From NCBI GenBank assembly GCA_029194725.1, contig JARFXQ010000006.1, positions 62,001 to 126,000 on the forward strand: a DNA stretch of 64,000 bases, written 5' to 3'. This document shows positions 36,573 to 47,713 of the stretch, in pieces (within the stretch, counting starts at the first letter, position 1; each line of letters begins with the position of its first letter). The DNA is from Nitrospira sp. (GTDB lineage Bacteria; Nitrospirota; Nitrospiria; Nitrospirales; Nitrospiraceae). Below the pieces are notes generated by a model, which was not told the DNA's origin, ran no database searches, and was given only the letters and a program-made list of their open reading frames with translations. The position numbers were made by a program, and so were the translations under genes.

Positions 36573-37625
36573 ATGAAGATCGCTCAACTGGTTCACCTGA
36601 GCGTGAGTGTGCCTCCCGAAAAGTATGGAGGAACGGAACGAGTGGTCTTCCATCTCGTGGAAGAGCTGGTCCGGCTTGGCCATGACGTCACGCTATTTGC
36701 CAGCGGTGATTCAGACACGAGCGCGAAGCTCGTCCCTATGTGCGACCGCGCGCTGACCCATACGCCGTTCGTCAATAGAGACGCCATCATGACGCAGATG
36801 CTGGAACAGGTGTGGAACCTGTCCCACCAGTTCGACATCATCCATTCTCATCTGGACTTCGTGGGATTTCCCCTTGCCCGCCGGTCCGAGATTCCTGTCA
36901 TTACCACGGTCCATGGACACCTGGGAGCACCGGAACTGGCCAAGGTTTACCGCGAGTTCTGGGAGATTCCTGTGGTCTCCGTTTCGTATGCACAACGCGA
37001 GCTCTTTCCCTACAACAATTGGCAAGCGAACGTGTACCACGGGATCCCGGTCGATCTCTATCGATTTCACTCACAACCCCAGGGGTACGTTGCGTTCATG
37101 GGAAGGATGTCGCCTGAGAAATCGCCGGAGGTGGCGATTCGGATCGCTCAACAATTGGGCGTGCCGCTGCGGATGGCCGCCAAAGTGGACCCGGTCGACC
37201 GTGACTATTTTGAGGCCGAGATCGCCCCTCACCTCGCCCATCCGCTCATCCAGTTTATCGGAGAGATCACCGATTGCGAAAAAGGCGAATTCCTCGGGAA
37301 TGCCAGCGCGGTGCTGTGCCCTCATCGACCGGAGTCGTTCGGCTTGGTGTTGATCGAAGCGCTGGCCTGTGGCACCCCGGTGGTGACCTATCGCCACGGA
37401 TCGTATCCTGAGCTGATCGACCATGAGACGACCGGATTTCTCTGTCGAGATGAGGATGAGATGAGGCAAGCCGTCCGCCGCGTCGGCGAGATCGATCGCC
37501 ACCGATGCCGCAGAACCTTCGAAGAGCGGTTCACGGCCGAACGCATGACGAAAGAATACATACACCTGTACGAACGAATCATCCGCGAAGCATCGGCGAA
37601 CGAATTATTCTCTCCGGACGAATGA
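36573..37625 (+). CDS. Family 4 glycosyltransferase
   Basis: A 350-residue GT-B enzyme. The N-terminal domain has the glycine-rich acceptor loop VPPEKYGGTERVV and HSHLDFVGFPLA. The C-terminal domain has FMGRMSPEKSPEVAIRIAQ and the EX7E-type donor site RPESFGLVLIEALACGTPVV. It lacks membrane segments and is cytoplasmic. Sequences of this group (starting MKIAQ-P-PP-YGG-E) are common in isolated gene clusters outside capsule loci. The stop overlaps the start of the NagB-like gene, so an amino-sugar link is plausible but not shown. Confidence 0.88.
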   Translation: MKIAQLVHLSVSVPPEKYGGTERVVFHLVEELVRLGHDVTLFASGDSDTSAKLVPMCDRALTHTPFVNRDAIMTQMLEQVWNLSHQFDIIHSHLDFVGFPLARRSEIPVITTVHGHLGAPELAKVYREFWEIPVVSVSYAQRELFPYNNWQANVYHGIPVDLYRFHSQPQGYVAFMGRMSPEKSPEVAIRIAQQLGVPLRMAAKVDPVDRDYFEAEIAPHLAHPLIQFIGEITDCEKGEFLGNASAVLCPHRPESFGLVLIEALACGTPVVTYRHGSYPELIDHETTGFLCRDEDEMRQAVRRVGEIDRHRCRRTFEERFTAERMTKEYIHLYERIIREASANELFSPDE

Positions 37626-38419
37626 TGTTGGTGCTCATCACAGACACACCGGAGGAAGGCAGCAGGATAGCGAGAAGCCTGGTCGCCCAGGCGATCAACC
37701 AGACTCCAGCGTTGCGGCTCGGACTCGCCGCTGGCAACACGCCGCTCGGATTGTACCGGAACCTGGTGGACCTGCACCGCACGATGCGTCTCGATTTTTC
37801 TCAGGTCCGGCTTTTCAGCCTCGACGAGTTCATTGGGTTGCCGAACGACAGCCCACACAGCTATCACAGCTTTTTCCATAGGAATCTTATCGACCATGTC
37901 AATTTCGATCCAGCTCATCTCCATCTGTTGCGCGGGCAGGCCGAGGAAGACATTGCCTCCTACTGTGTATCCTATGAACGGTTTATCCGAAACCAAGGCG
38001 GTATCGATCTGCAGATCCTAGGGATCGGACAGAACGGCCACCTAGGATTCAATGAACCAGGTTCCAGTCTCAATTCTCGAACAAGACGCATTCTCCTGAG
38101 CGCGTCAACCAAACACAATCTTGCTCGAATCTTCGACGGCGAGCCAATCCCGGAATGGGCTGTGACCATGGGTCTCGGCACCATTCGTGAGGCGCGAACT
38201 CTCTTGCTGCTGGCCTTTGGAGCACACAAAGCCGAGGTCGTCGCCAAAGCCGTCGAAGGACCATTGAGCGCTTTCACACCTGTCTCCTCCATTCAACTGC
38301 ATCCCCGCGTCGTCCTCGTACTTGACCGTGAAGCGGCCGGTTTTCTCAAGAATCAAGAATACTATCGGCAGGAATCGTCTCAGGTGATGAACAGCAATCA
38401 ATGGTTCCAGGAACCTTGA
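37622..38419 (+). CDS. nagB: Glucosamine-6-phosphate deaminase-like protein
   Basis: A 265-residue protein of the NagB/6-phosphogluconolactonase superfamily. Family motifs are visible: SLDEFIGL (catalytic Asp), GIGQNGHLGFNEPGSS and TMGLGTIREARTLLLLAFGAHKA (substrate phosphate loop). The family converts glucosamine-6-phosphate to fructose-6-phosphate and ammonia. The ATG at 37622 overlaps the GT4 stop (ATGATG); a longer start upstream lies inside the GT4 gene and is unlikely. The C-terminus ends QESSQVMNSNQWFQEP. Confidence 0.85.
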   Translation: MMLVLITDTPEEGSRIARSLVAQAINQTPALRLGLAAGNTPLGLYRNLVDLHRTMRLDFSQVRLFSLDEFIGLPNDSPHSYHSFFHRNLIDHVNFDPAHLHLLRGQAEEDIASYCVSYERFIRNQGGIDLQILGIGQNGHLGFNEPGSSLNSRTRRILLSASTKHNLARIFDGEPIPEWAVTMGLGTIREARTLLLLAFGAHKAEVVAKAVEGPLSAFTPVSSIQLHPRVVLVLDREAAGFLKNQEYYRQESSQVMNSNQWFQEP

Positions 38420-38473
38420 TTGACGCAGGCCGCGCAAATCGACCTTCCACCATGGCCACCTGTTCCCAGAGCG

Positions 38474-39275
38474 CTAAGGTTTCCTCGCGGTCGCGAGATG
38501 GACCGACAACTGGAACACCGCTCGTCCATCCGCCGTAGCGTAAGGACTGAGTGCCTGCTCAGCAGCCTCTAATACGCGGCTGATCTGGTCCTCGGTCAGC
38601 AATACCCCATGACCGACAACCAACCCCTCAGGTCGGCTTCGACCATGGTCTGAATGTTAGGGAACTGCGCAGTCCCTTGATGAGTGGCAATTTGGGCTGA
38701 GGCTACCCCGGCTTCCGAAAACAACTTGGCGAGATCTTTCCGATTGCCGAGCACGAATGGTGCTCGCAGGGCATCCGCCGCTTGCCGGCCGGCCATTTGT
38801 TCCAGTAGTGCGAGCTCAGCGGCATAGGCTGGTATGTTGTCGAGCGAGTCCCAGATCACCACAGCTAACCATCCACCAGGTGCCAGGACGCGAAGCATCT
38901 CGTGGATGGCCTGGCGCCGATCCGCAAAGAACATGAGGCCAAACTGACTTACAACAGCCTCGAAGGACTGATCAGAAAAGGTAGTGACTCGGCGATCCCC
39001 TCTTGCCACTCGATCGTAGGTGCGAGCTGTCTAGCTACTGAGACCATTCCAAGGCTCGGGTCAATCCCCGCGACATGCCCGGCTGATCCCACCCGCGAGG
39101 CTGCTTCACGAGCGAGGACTCCGGTGCCGCATGCAACGTCGAGTAGTCGTTGACCAGGCTGGATATGCGCGGCATCCACGACTCTTGGCGCCCAGCGCCC
39201 GAAGAGCGCCGGCACGAACAGCGCTTCATACGCGTTCGCAGCGTCGACTTGAGCCTGTACCGATGGCTCGTTCAT
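38474..39275 (-). pseudogene. Class I SAM-dependent methyltransferase, two frameshifts
   Basis: Starts MNEPSVQAQVDAANAYEALF and has SAM motif I in GQRLLDVACGTGVLAREAA. The frame breaks near 38990, after EWQEGIAESLPF. A second frame resumes with SDQSFEAVVSQFGLMFFADR and LAPGGWLAVVIWDS. A third frame change near 38620 is followed by LLTEDQISRVLEAAEQAL to TAG 38474. The reassembled protein matches UbiE/Arsenite-type methyltransferase-like proteins of about 265 residues. Both breaks are single-base shifts, so decay or sequencing error are both possible. Confidence 0.75.
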
Positions 39276-39413
39276 GTGGGGCTTACATCCCAAGCTGTCC
39301 AACCATGTGCCCTCTGTTTCCGTATGAATTACGTACTTAGTGGCTTCGTCGAAACACACGGCTTTTGTACGTTAAGGGTTTGAGCGATCCGAAAACGTGA
39401 TGGGAGGGCGCTT

Positions 39414-40847
39414 TCAGCGGTCTGATTTCGCCGATTTGCCGGCTTGCAGATACCTGTCGATCCCCGTCGCCAGTTTGCGGCCTTCGGCGATGGCCCAGAC
39501 AATGAGCGAGGCACCGCGTTTGGTGTCGCCGGCAGCAAAAACTCCGTCGAGGTTGGTCATGAAGTTCTTGTCCACCGATACCGCCCCGCGCGCATCATAC
39601 TTCACGCCCAGGTCATCGAGCAGGCCGTTCTTGACCGGACCGGTGAACCCCATGGCCAACAGCACCAGATCGACATTCATCTCGAACTCAGTATCCGGCA
39701 TCGGCTGAAACTTTCCACTTTCGAACTTGACCCGATTTGCATGGAGTCTTGTGACATGACCATTGTGGCCGGTGAACCTCGAGGTGGAGACGCTCCACTG
39801 CCTGTCACAGCCTTCTTCATGAGCGTGCGAGGTGCGCAGCTGCATCGGCCAGAGCGGCCAGGGGGTCGATTCGGCTCGTTCCGGGGGCGGTTCCGGCAGC
39901 AATTCAAATTGATGCGCTTCGAGACAGCCTTGACGGTGCGCGGTGCCGAGACAGTCAGATCCCGTATCACCTCCACCGATAATCACCACCCGTTTACCCT
40001 TTGCCGTGATCGGCTCGTCGTTGAACGGGATGCCGGCCGTGCGTTTATTTTGCTGAGTGAGATATTCCATCGCAAAATGCACACCCTTCAGCTCACGCCC
40101 AGGAATCGGCAACTCACGGGCCTGCTCGGCACCAATTGTGAGACCTACAGCATCAAACTGTTGACGCAGCTGTTCGCCGGTGATGTCTCTGCCGACCGTG
40201 ACGCCAGCTTGAAACTTCACTCCTTCGGCCTTCATCTGCTCCAGCCGCCTGTCGATCACCCACTTCTCCATTTTGAAGTCGGGAATGCCGTATCGAAGGA
40301 GTCCCCCGATCCGATCAGATTTTTCGAAGACTGTCACGTCATAGCCGAATCGAGCCAGTTGCTGCGCAGCAGCCAAACCCGCCGGACCGGAACCGACGAT
40401 CGCGACGGTCTTGCCGGTTTTCACGACCGGTAGGATCGGCGTCACGAAGCCTTCGTTGAAGCCTCGGTCGACGATGTTCCATTCGATGATGCGGATGGAC
40501 ACCGGATCCTCATTTATACCCAGCACACAGGCCCCTTCGCAGGGCGCCGGACAGAGTCTCCCGGTGAACTCGGGAAAATTGTTCGTCGTATGGAGAGCTT
40601 TGAGCGCGTCCTGCCATCGCCCGCGATAGACGAGATCGTTCCATTCCGGAATCAGATTGACGACGGGGCAACCGGTGTTCCCTTGGCAAAACGGAACACC
40701 ACAGTCCATACAGCGCGCGCCCTGAACCTTCAGCTTGTCCTCGGAGATCGGCTCGTACATCTCCTTCCAATCGAGCACACGCAGCTCGATCGGCTTCCGC
40801 TTCGGGCCCTCACGGGCATATTTCATGAAACCCTTTGGATCACCCAT
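39414..40847 (-). CDS. gltD: Glutamate synthase small subunit
   Basis: A 477-residue flavoprotein that passes electrons from NAD(P)H to GltB. The N-terminus has two cysteine clusters for 4Fe-4S centres (RCMDCGVPFCQGNTGCP and LCPAPCEGACVLG). Then come the FAD motif VAIVGSGPAGLAAAQQLA and the pyridine-nucleotide motif VVIIGGGDTGSDCLG. AMGFTGP and FAAGDTKRGASLIVWA are in the C-terminal FAD region. It lies 69 bases downstream of gltB on the same strand, with a strong hairpin in the gap. Confidence 0.96.
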   Translation of the reverse strand: MGDPKGFMKYAREGPKRKPIELRVLDWKEMYEPISEDKLKVQGARCMDCGVPFCQGNTGCPVVNLIPEWNDLVYRGRWQDALKALHTTNNFPEFTGRLCPAPCEGACVLGINEDPVSIRIIEWNIVDRGFNEGFVTPILPVVKTGKTVAIVGSGPAGLAAAQQLARFGYDVTVFEKSDRIGGLLRYGIPDFKMEKWVIDRRLEQMKAEGVKFQAGVTVGRDITGEQLRQQFDAVGLTIGAEQARELPIPGRELKGVHFAMEYLTQQNKRTAGIPFNDEPITAKGKRVVIIGGGDTGSDCLGTAHRQGCLEAHQFELLPEPPPERAESTPWPLWPMQLRTSHAHEEGCDRQWSVSTSRFTGHNGHVTRLHANRVKFESGKFQPMPDTEFEMNVDLVLLAMGFTGPVKNGLLDDLGVKYDARGAVSVDKNFMTNLDGVFAAGDTKRGASLIVWAIAEGRKLATGIDRYLQAGKSAKSDR

Positions 40848-40873
40848 CTGCTTTAGTCCTGAGAGCTGAGAGT

Positions 40874-40908
40874 TGAGTGCTGAGTAAAAATCTGAATCTC
40901 AGCACTCA
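40874..40908 (-). repeat. Intercistronic hairpin between gltB and gltD
   Basis: An 11-bp perfect stem: TGAGTGCTGAG (40874-40884) pairs with CTCAGCACTCA (40898-40908), with a 13-base loop. It is 9 bases after the gltB stop and ends 26 bases before the gltD start. No T-run follows, so it is not an obvious terminator; it may stabilise gltB mRNA, attenuate gltD, or be a REP-like repeat. Neighbouring sequence also has GAGCTGAGAG, a variant of the same word. Confidence 0.7.
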
Positions 40909-40916
40909 GTCCTATC

Positions 40917-43900
40917 CTAGTGCACCGCGCTCGCTTTGCGTTTCCGTTCTTCCAAGACTCGCTTGTAATCCACCGGCATCACCTTCACAAACTTTGACAA
41001 GGTGGCCTCGAACTCATCGAGCACCTGCTTGGCCCTACGGCTACCCGTGTACATGAAGTGTTTTGCAATCAAATCATGCAGGAGCTGTTTGTCTTCGGCC
41101 GCCGCGACCGCTTCCAGTTCGACCATTCCGCTGTTACAGCGGCCCTGGAATGTTCCAACGTCGTCCAGCACGAATGCCACTCCCCCGGACATGCCGGCCG
41201 CGAAGTTACGACCAGTCCTGCCGAGCACCACGACCACGCCCCCGGTCATGTACTCACAACCGTGATCGCCCGTCCCTTCGACGACGGCGCGCGCCCCGCT
41301 GTTCCGCACGGCAAACCGCTCACCTGCCATCCCGTAGAAATACGCCTCCCCCTGCGTTGCCCCATAGAGCGATGTATTGCCGATCAAAATCGTCTCTTCT
41401 GGATTATAAAGGATGTCTTTCGGGGGGAAGACGATGATCTTGCCACCAGACAATCCCTTGCCGATATAGTCGTTGGACTCTCCTTCCAACGTCAACGTGA
41501 TGCCTTTCGCAAGGAACGCTCCAAACGACTGACCGGCCGAGCCGACGAACTTAATCGAGATCGTGTCCTCCGGTAACCCATCAGGCCCATACTTTTTCGC
41601 GATCTTGCTGGAGAGCACGGTGCCGGTGGTCCGGTTGATGTTCCTGATCGGGAGCTCGAGCCTGACCTTCTCACCCTTCTCGATCGCAGCCTTGCAAAGC
41701 TCGACGAGCTTGTTGTCGAGAATGCCGGCAAGACCGTGGTCTTGCTTCTGGACACAATAGCGCGGCACATCAGCCGGGACATCAGGGGCCGTCAGCAGCG
41801 GCGCGAGATTCAACCCCTTGGCTTTCCAATGATCGACGGCTTTGGTGATCTTGAGTTTGTCGACGCGGCCGACCATCTCGTTGATTGTCCGGAAACCTAG
41901 CTTTGCCATCAGCTGCCGCGCTTCTTCGGCCACGAAGAAGAGATAGTTCACGATGTGTTCCGGTTTGCCCTCGAACTTCTTGCGTAACTCTGGATCCTGC
42001 GTCGCAATGCCAACGGGACAGGTGTTCAGATGACACTTGCGCATCATGATGCAACCTTCGACGACCAGCGGCGCTGTCGCAAATCCATATTCCTCGGCCC
42101 CCAGCAAGGTGGCGATGACGACGTCGCGGCCGGTCTTCATCTGGCCATCGGTCTCGACTCGGATGCGGCCGCGCAGGTCGTTGAGAACCAGCGTTTGGTG
42201 AGTTTCCGCCAGGCCCAGTTCCCAAGGGATCCCAGCGTACTTAATTGAGGAGAGCGGTGACGCACCAGTGCCGCCCGAATCGCCGCTGATGAGCACCTTG
42301 TCCGCATGGGCCTTGGCGACACCGGCTGCGACCGTGCCGACGCCTACCTCCGCCACCAGCTTCACTGATACACCGGCATCCGGATTTGAGTTCTTCAAGT
42401 CGAAAATTAATTGGGCCAAATCTTCGATCGAATAGATATCGTGATGCGGTGGGGGCGAGATCAACTGTACACCGGGCGTCGCATAGCGAAATTTGGCGAT
42501 ATTTTCGTCCACTTTATGTCCCGGCAGCTGGCCGCCTTCGCCTGGCTTGGCTCCCTGCGCCATCTTGATTTGCAATTCCCGAGCGTTGATGAGGTAATAG
42601 GCCGTGACTCCGAATCGGGCCGATGCCACCTGCTTGATGTAACTGTTCTTCGAATCGCCGTTCGGCAAGGGTATGAACCGCGCCGGATCCTCACCGCCCT
42701 CCCCCGTGTTGCTCTTGCCGCCCAGCCGGTTCATGGCAATCGCGAGCGTTTCATGCGCTTCTTTGCTGATCGACCCGAACGACATCGCGCCTGTGTTGAA
42801 GCGCTTGACGATTTCTTTCGCCGGCTCCACTTCTTCGATGGGAATCGGCTGCGGGGCAAACTTGAAATCGAGCAGGCCCCGCAGGTTCGATCGCCGTTGA
42901 CTCTCGTCGTTGACGAGTTGAGCAAATTCGGCATAGGTCTTCGCGTCGTTCGCGCGACTGGCATGCTGCAACTTATAGATTGTTTCGGGATTCCAGTTAT
43001 GGTGCTCACTTTGAATGCGGTAGTGAACCTCTCCGCCGAAATCCAGTTGACGGATCGGCGCCGGTTCGTAAGCAGTGAGGTGTCTGCGCAGCGTTTCTTC
43101 ACCAATATCGCGAATCCCGACTCCTTCGATGCGCGAGGCCGTGCCGGTGAAGTAGCGCTCGATGACTTCGTGATTCAACCCGATGGCCTCAAAAATCTGG
43201 GCTCCGCAGTAGGACTGCACGGTCGAGATACCCATCTTGGAAAAGATCTTGAGCAAGCCCTTGTTGATAGCCTTGATGAATTTGCCTTCCGCCGTCTGGG
43301 CGTCGAGGCCTTCCGGCAGATAGCCGTCGCGCTCCATGTCCACGAGTGTTTCGAAGACCAGGTATGGATTGATCGTCCCGGCGCCGTAGCCGATCAAACA
43401 GGCGAACTGATGGACATCGCGCGGCTCTCCGGTCTCCAGAATCAATCCGACTTCGGTTCTTGTGCATTCCCGCACCAGATGATGATGCAGGGCTGAGATA
43501 CCGAGGAGGCTTGGAATGGGCGCCCAAGCCTCATCAACCCCGCGATCGCTGAGAATCAAGAACTTGTATCCCTCCTTGATCGCGTGTGACGCCTCCTTAC
43601 ACAGTTCATCGACCGCCGCACCGAGACCGTCCGCCCCTTCCGTCACGCGGAATAACATGCGGAGCGTCTTGCTCTTGAAATTCGGATCGGACAGGCCGCG
43701 AATCTTTTGAAGATCCGCGTTCGTCAAGATCGGCTGTTGCACCTTGATGCGGCGGCAAGATTCGGGCGACTCATCCATCAAATTCGGCTTCGGACCGATG
43801 TTCGTGACGAGCGACATCACGAGCTGCTCGCGAATCGGATCGATCGGGGGATTCGTGACCTGGGCAAACAGTTGCTTGAAATACTTGAACAAGAGCTGCG

Positions 43901-45434
43901 GTCGATCGGATAACACCGCCAACGGTGTGTCGGTGCCCATCGACGACACCGGCTCTTCGCCGTTCACGATCATGGGCGTGATGACCATCTTGAGCTCCTC
44001 GACCGTATAGCCGAAGGCCTGCTGCCGCTGCCTGATCGTCGGATGATCCGGCTGCGGAACATTCAACGGCTCGGGCAGCTCATCGAGCGAGACACCGTAT
44101 TGCGTCACCCAACTGCGATAGGGCTTCCGCTTGACGATGTCGGATTTGATCTCTTCGTCGTCGATGATCCGGCCCTGCATCGTATCGACCAAGAACATGC
44201 GCCCGGGCATGAGCCGGCCCTTCATGCGGATCTCCTTTGCAGGAACCGGTAAGACTCCGGCTTCCGACGCCAAAACGACCGTGCCGTCCGTCATGACCTG
44301 ATAGCGACAGGGGCGGAGACCGTTACGATCCAAGGTAGCGCCGATCATCTTGCCGTCGGTAAAACAGACTGCCGCTGGCCCGTCCCACGGCTCCATCATC
44401 GCCGCGTGATACTGGTAGAAGCCTCGACGATCCAAATCCATCTGGGCATTCGCCACCCACGGTTCGGGAATCAACATCATCATGGCATGCGGCAGCGATC
44501 GCCCCCCAAGCAGCAGGAATTCGAGGGCATTATCCAGACAGGCCGAGTCGCTTTGATTGTTGGAGACGATCGGGAACAATTTCTTCATGTCCTTCCCGAA
44601 CAGCTCGGAATGAAGGCGGCCTTGACGAGCTCTCATCCAATTGACGTTCCCCTTCAGGGTATTGATTTCGCCGTTGTGGCACAGATATCGATAGGGATGG
44701 GCCCGCGGCCAAGTAGGAAAGGTATTCGTACTGAAGCGTGAGTGCACCAAGGCCAGCGCGCTTGTCATCCGTTCATCGGTGAGGTCCTGGTAGTAGGCCG
44801 CCAGTTGATGCGGCAAGAGCAGCCCTTTATAGACGATGGTGTTGGCCGACAAGCTGGAGACGTAGAAATGTTCTCGCCCTTGAATGGCCGACTCTGCCAC
44901 GGCCTTCTCAACCCGCCTGCGGATCACATAGAGTTTCCGTTCGAACTGCGCCTCATTCAGCGCGTCGCGCGCGACGAAGATCTGCCGCATGAAGGGCTCC
45001 GTCGTTCGCGCTACCGACCCGATCATGTCGCTTTTGACCGGCACATCACGCCAGCCGAGCAGGCGCAGACCTTCTTCTCCAACGATTGTAGTGAAGAGCT
45101 TCTCGCACAGCCGTTGGGACTCTGCATCGGGCGGCAGAAACAACTGTCCTACTCCATACTCTCCGACTTCCGGCAATGACACGCCGGCATCCCCTGCGGC
45201 CCGCTTCAAGAAGGCGTGCGGGATCTGCAGAAGAATTCCGGCTCCATCTCCTGTGCAGGGATCACAGCCTTGCGCGCCTCGATGGGTCAGATTCTCCAAG
45301 ACTTGAAGCCCTTTACGGACAATGTCATGGGATTTCTTCCCGTTGATATTGACGACAAAGCCGATCCCACAAGAGTCCTTCTCGTGCTGTGGATCGTAGA
45401 GTCCCTGTCGGCTGGGAAACCCAGGAATATTCAT
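40917..45434 (-). CDS. gltB: Glutamate synthase large subunit
   Basis: A 1505-residue enzyme of ammonia assimilation that makes two glutamates from glutamine and 2-oxoglutarate. The N-terminal nucleophile is Cys22 in KDSCGIGFV; the first 21 residues are the propeptide. The central part and FMN domain show [20 protein letters not shown] and [40 protein letters not shown] carries the cysteines of the 3Fe-4S cluster. The C-terminal GXGXG domain follows. Length is normal. The upstream 250 bases separate it from a divergent sugar dehydrogenase gene and should hold its promoter. Confidence 0.97.
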   Translation of the reverse strand: MNIPGFPSRQGLYDPQHEKDSCGIGFVVNINGKKSHDIVRKGLQVLENLTHRGAQGCDPCTGDGAGILLQIPHAFLKRAAGDAGVSLPEVGEYGVGQLFLPPDAESQRLCEKLFTTIVGEEGLRLLGWRDVPVKSDMIGSVARTTEPFMRQIFVARDALNEAQFERKLYVIRRRVEKAVAESAIQGREHFYVSSLSANTIVYKGLLLPHQLAAYYQDLTDERMTSALALVHSRFSTNTFPTWPRAHPYRYLCHNGEINTLKGNVNWMRARQGRLHSELFGKDMKKLFPIVSNNQSDSACLDNALEFLLLGGRSLPHAMMMLIPEPWVANAQMDLDRRGFYQYHAAMMEPWDGPAAVCFTDGKMIGATLDRNGLRPCRYQVMTDGTVVLASEAGVLPVPAKEIRMKGRLMPGRMFLVDTMQGRIIDDEEIKSDIVKRKPYRSWVTQYGVSLDELPEPLNVPQPDHPTIRQRQQAFGYTVEELKMVITPMIVNGEEPVSSMGTDTPLAVLSDRPQLLFKYFKQLFAQVTNPPIDPIREQLVMSLVTNIGPKPNLMDESPESCRRIKVQQPILTNADLQKIRGLSDPNFKSKTLRMLFRVTEGADGLGAAVDELCKEASHAIKEGYKFLILSDRGVDEAWAPIPSLLGISALHHHLVRECTRTEVGLILETGEPRDVHQFACLIGYGAGTINPYLVFETLVDMERDGYLPEGLDAQTAEGKFIKAINKGLLKIFSKMGISTVQSYCGAQIFEAIGLNHEVIERYFTGTASRIEGVGIRDIGEETLRRHLTAYEPAPIRQLDFGGEVHYRIQSEHHNWNPETIYKLQHASRANDAKTYAEFAQLVNDESQRRSNLRGLLDFKFAPQPIPIEEVEPAKEIVKRFNTGAMSFGSISKEAHETLAIAMNRLGGKSNTGEGGEDPARFIPLPNGDSKNSYIKQVASARFGVTAYYLINARELQIKMAQGAKPGEGGQLPGHKVDENIAKFRYATPGVQLISPPPHHDIYSIEDLAQLIFDLKNSNPDAGVSVKLVAEVGVGTVAAGVAKAHADKVLISGDSGGTGASPLSSIKYAGIPWELGLAETHQTLVLNDLRGRIRVETDGQMKTGRDVVIATLLGAEEYGFATAPLVVEGCIMMRKCHLNTCPVGIATQDPELRKKFEGKPEHIVNYLFFVAEEARQLMAKLGFRTINEMVGRVDKLKITKAVDHWKAKGLNLAPLLTAPDVPADVPRYCVQKQDHGLAGILDNKLVELCKAAIEKGEKVRLELPIRNINRTTGTVLSSKIAKKYGPDGLPEDTISIKFVGSAGQSFGAFLAKGITLTLEGESNDYIGKGLSGGKIIVFPPKDILYNPEETILIGNTSLYGATQGEAYFYGMAGERFAVRNSGARAVVEGTGDHGCEYMTGGVVVVLGRTGRNFAAGMSGGVAFVLDDVGTFQGRCNSGMVELEAVAAAEDKQLLHDLIAKHFMYTGSRRAKQVLDEFEATLSKFVKVMPVDYKRVLEERKRKASAVH

Positions 45435-45684
45435 GTGCCAATCTCGTTCAAAGGATAAAACTTCCCTACGGCATGGGGAATGAAACCTGCGAGAAACTTG
45501 GTGGAATTGCCTCCATAACGCTCAAGGTGAACCTCACCCGATTGTTAGAAATTGTTAGAATGGGACCTTACTGGATGGGTCATTCTTCTGTCAAGGTTAC
45601 GAAAGGGATAGGCTTTCCTTGACGACCAAGACCTCTTCTGCCATTGTTTAGTGTCATTTGGTTCATTACTCATCAGGGGGTGGC

Positions 45685-46980
45685 ATGGATAAACGACCAT
45701 CGCGTTCAATTGCGGTTGTGGGATTGGGATACGTAGGCCTCCCAATTGCCGTGGCATTTGGGAAGATTGCTCCGGTCGTTGGGTTTGACATCAATAAGAG
45801 AAAAATTGAAGAATTGCGAAAAGGAATCGATCGGACAGGAGAGGTGTCACAAAATGATCTAGCTGCTGCTCAAATAAAATATTCATCGGAGCCATCGGAT
45901 CTTAAGTCGGCCAACTTCATTATTGTTGCAGTTCCGACTCCCATCAATGAAGCATTACAGCCTGATCTTACCGCCTTAGAAAAAGCCTCAGAGCTGATCG
46001 GGCGACACTTATCTTCGGGTACCATCGTGGTTTATGAATCGACTGTTTACCCGGGCGCGACGGAAGAAGTGTGTCTGCCGCTCTTGGAACGCTCTTCTGG
46101 GATGAAAGCGGGCGTGGATTTTAGATTAGGCTACTCACCGGAGCGAATAAATCCCGGGGATAAAGAACATACACTCGAAAAGATTACCAAGGTCGTATCG
46201 GCGCAAGACCCTGAATCTTTGGACATTGTAGCCGACACATACGCGCTAGTTGTGAAAGCGGGTGTTCATCGAGCATCAAGCATCAGGGTAGCAGAGGCAG
46301 CCAAGGTCATCGAAAACACTCAGCGAGACCTTAATATTGCATTGATGAACGAGCTCGCCCTGATTTTTCATCGACTAGGAATAGATACCAAATCTGTTCT
46401 TGAAGCCGCCGGGACGAAATGGAATTTTCTCAAGTTCTCTCCCGGTCTTGTCGGTGGCCATTGTATCGGAGTGGATCCTTATTACTTGACTTCAAAGGCG
46501 GAATCAGTGGGCTATCATCCACAAGTGATTCTTTCTGGTCGGCGCATTAACAACGGCATGGGAAAGTTTGTGGCGGAACACACCATGAAGCTACTCAGCC
46601 ACTCGTCGCGCCCTGCTAATGAGCTGAGAGTCGGAGTGCTCGGCTTGACGTTTAAGGAAAACGTGCCGGATCTCCGTAACAGCAAAGTACCTGACATCAT
46701 CTCCGAGCTTCGCGAATATGGAATCGAAGTGCTCGTGCATGATCCTATCGCGGAAAGCGAGGAAGCCGAGGCAGAGTACGGCATTCATCTCATCGAATGG
46801 AAAGAGATGAAAGATCTTGATGGATTAATTGTTGCCGTTGCGCACAAGAAGTTTTCCGACATGAGCGTCGTCGATCTACTGAAGCCTCTTCGCAATCAGA
46901 AGCAAGGCGTTGTTATCGACGTAAAGAGCATCCTTGATCCAAGTCGCATTCCTGCGTCGATAAAATACTGGCGGCTGTAA
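45685..46980 (+). CDS. Nucleotide-sugar dehydrogenase (WbpA/TviB/UDP-HexNAc type)
   Basis: A 431-residue NAD-dependent dehydrogenase that oxidises a UDP-sugar C6 alcohol to the acid. It begins with the Rossmann motif IAVVGLGYVGLPIAVAFG. It has FIIVAVPTPI, the E in VYESTVYPGATEE, the catalytic Cys in VGGHCIGVDPYYLT and VLGLTFKENVPDLRNSKV. The sequence resembles the group that uses UDP-GlcNAc or UDP-GalNAc (WbpA, TviB, VipA) more than UDP-glucose dehydrogenase. The ATG at 45685 has GGGGG six bases upstream. It stands alone: the next DNA is transposon debris, so it may be what remains of a capsule cluster. Confidence 0.88.
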   Translation: MDKRPSRSIAVVGLGYVGLPIAVAFGKIAPVVGFDINKRKIEELRKGIDRTGEVSQNDLAAAQIKYSSEPSDLKSANFIIVAVPTPINEALQPDLTALEKASELIGRHLSSGTIVVYESTVYPGATEEVCLPLLERSSGMKAGVDFRLGYSPERINPGDKEHTLEKITKVVSAQDPESLDIVADTYALVVKAGVHRASSIRVAEAAKVIENTQRDLNIALMNELALIFHRLGIDTKSVLEAAGTKWNFLKFSPGLVGGHCIGVDPYYLTSKAESVGYHPQVILSGRRINNGMGKFVAEHTMKLLSHSSRPANELRVGVLGLTFKENVPDLRNSKVPDIISELREYGIEVLVHDPIAESEEAEAEYGIHLIEWKEMKDLDGLIVAVAHKKFSDMSVVDLLKPLRNQKQGVVIDVKSILDPSRIPASIKYWRL

Positions 46981-47285
46981 CGACTTGCCGGATCTCAGAG
47001 ATAGGACAGTCTCGATTGTAGGCAAGTCGAGATGATCGAAATCGATTATCTTTGCAGTAGTGTAAGCCACCATTGATTCGAAACCGTCGGGCACAGTGTG
47101 CTGCGCAGCAGCGTGCGCAGTGCCTTCAACCGAGAATAGCCCGCTACGAGCAAGTCGCGTTCGGATATCAGCCGCAGGGCAGGAATTATCAATATCTCCG
47201 TTGAAATATTCTGAGGGGCTCTATGGTTGATGTCATGCCGCTTTCTTCGTTGAAACTGATGGTGGCTCGGCCTGTTCACTCTCGT
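46981..47285. other. No gene seen
   Basis: The space between the sugar dehydrogenase and a transposase fragment holds no coding signal or repeat I can support. Confidence 0.3.
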
Positions 47286-47624
47286 TCATGGTACGGACTG
47301 CGCCATCCCAGCATAGCCCTTCACCCGCTTGAACCGCCCCTCACAGGCAAGGAGCACGGTCCCCAGCCACCGCTGGAGCATCCGGCTGCCCCGTGTCCGT
47401 TTGATGTTCCGCTCGCTGTGCCGAACCAGTGAGAACAGGCTCTCGATCGGATTGGTGGACAGGAGCATCTTGCGGCGCAACGCAGGGACCTGGAGCCGAG
47501 GTAGGGGCAACAACTCCTCAAAGCCTTCCCGAAGCGACTCTGCTGCCGACTCGTTCTTCGTCCGCAGCCATCCCTCCAACTCCTGGAGCATCAGCCGGGT
47601 GTCGGCCTCGCTCGTTTGCTCCAA
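47286..47624 (-). pseudogene. C-terminal fragment of an IS256/Mutator-type transposase
   Basis: Reads ELEGWLRTKNESAAESLREG, STNPIESLFSLVRHSERNIK and GSRMLQRWLGTVLLACEGRF, which is the C-terminal part of the Mutator group (NPIES with the catalytic Glu, then N-KR-RG). Everything before it is missing. It belongs to the same kind of protein as the N-terminal piece at 29604-29834. Confidence 0.75.
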
Positions 47625-47713
47625 GGCTGGCCTGAGCCGCTGATGGGTCTCATTGTGCTAGGCTCGAAAGAGTGGACGCCTTCACCCTATGATCTGAGGT
47701 CTGGAGGTGTGAG

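Noticed and set aside
42411..43496. Long antisense open frame (361 codons) inside gltB
   Set aside because: It lies wholly opposite a conserved gene, has no ribosome site or motif, and is a composition effect of the coding strand.
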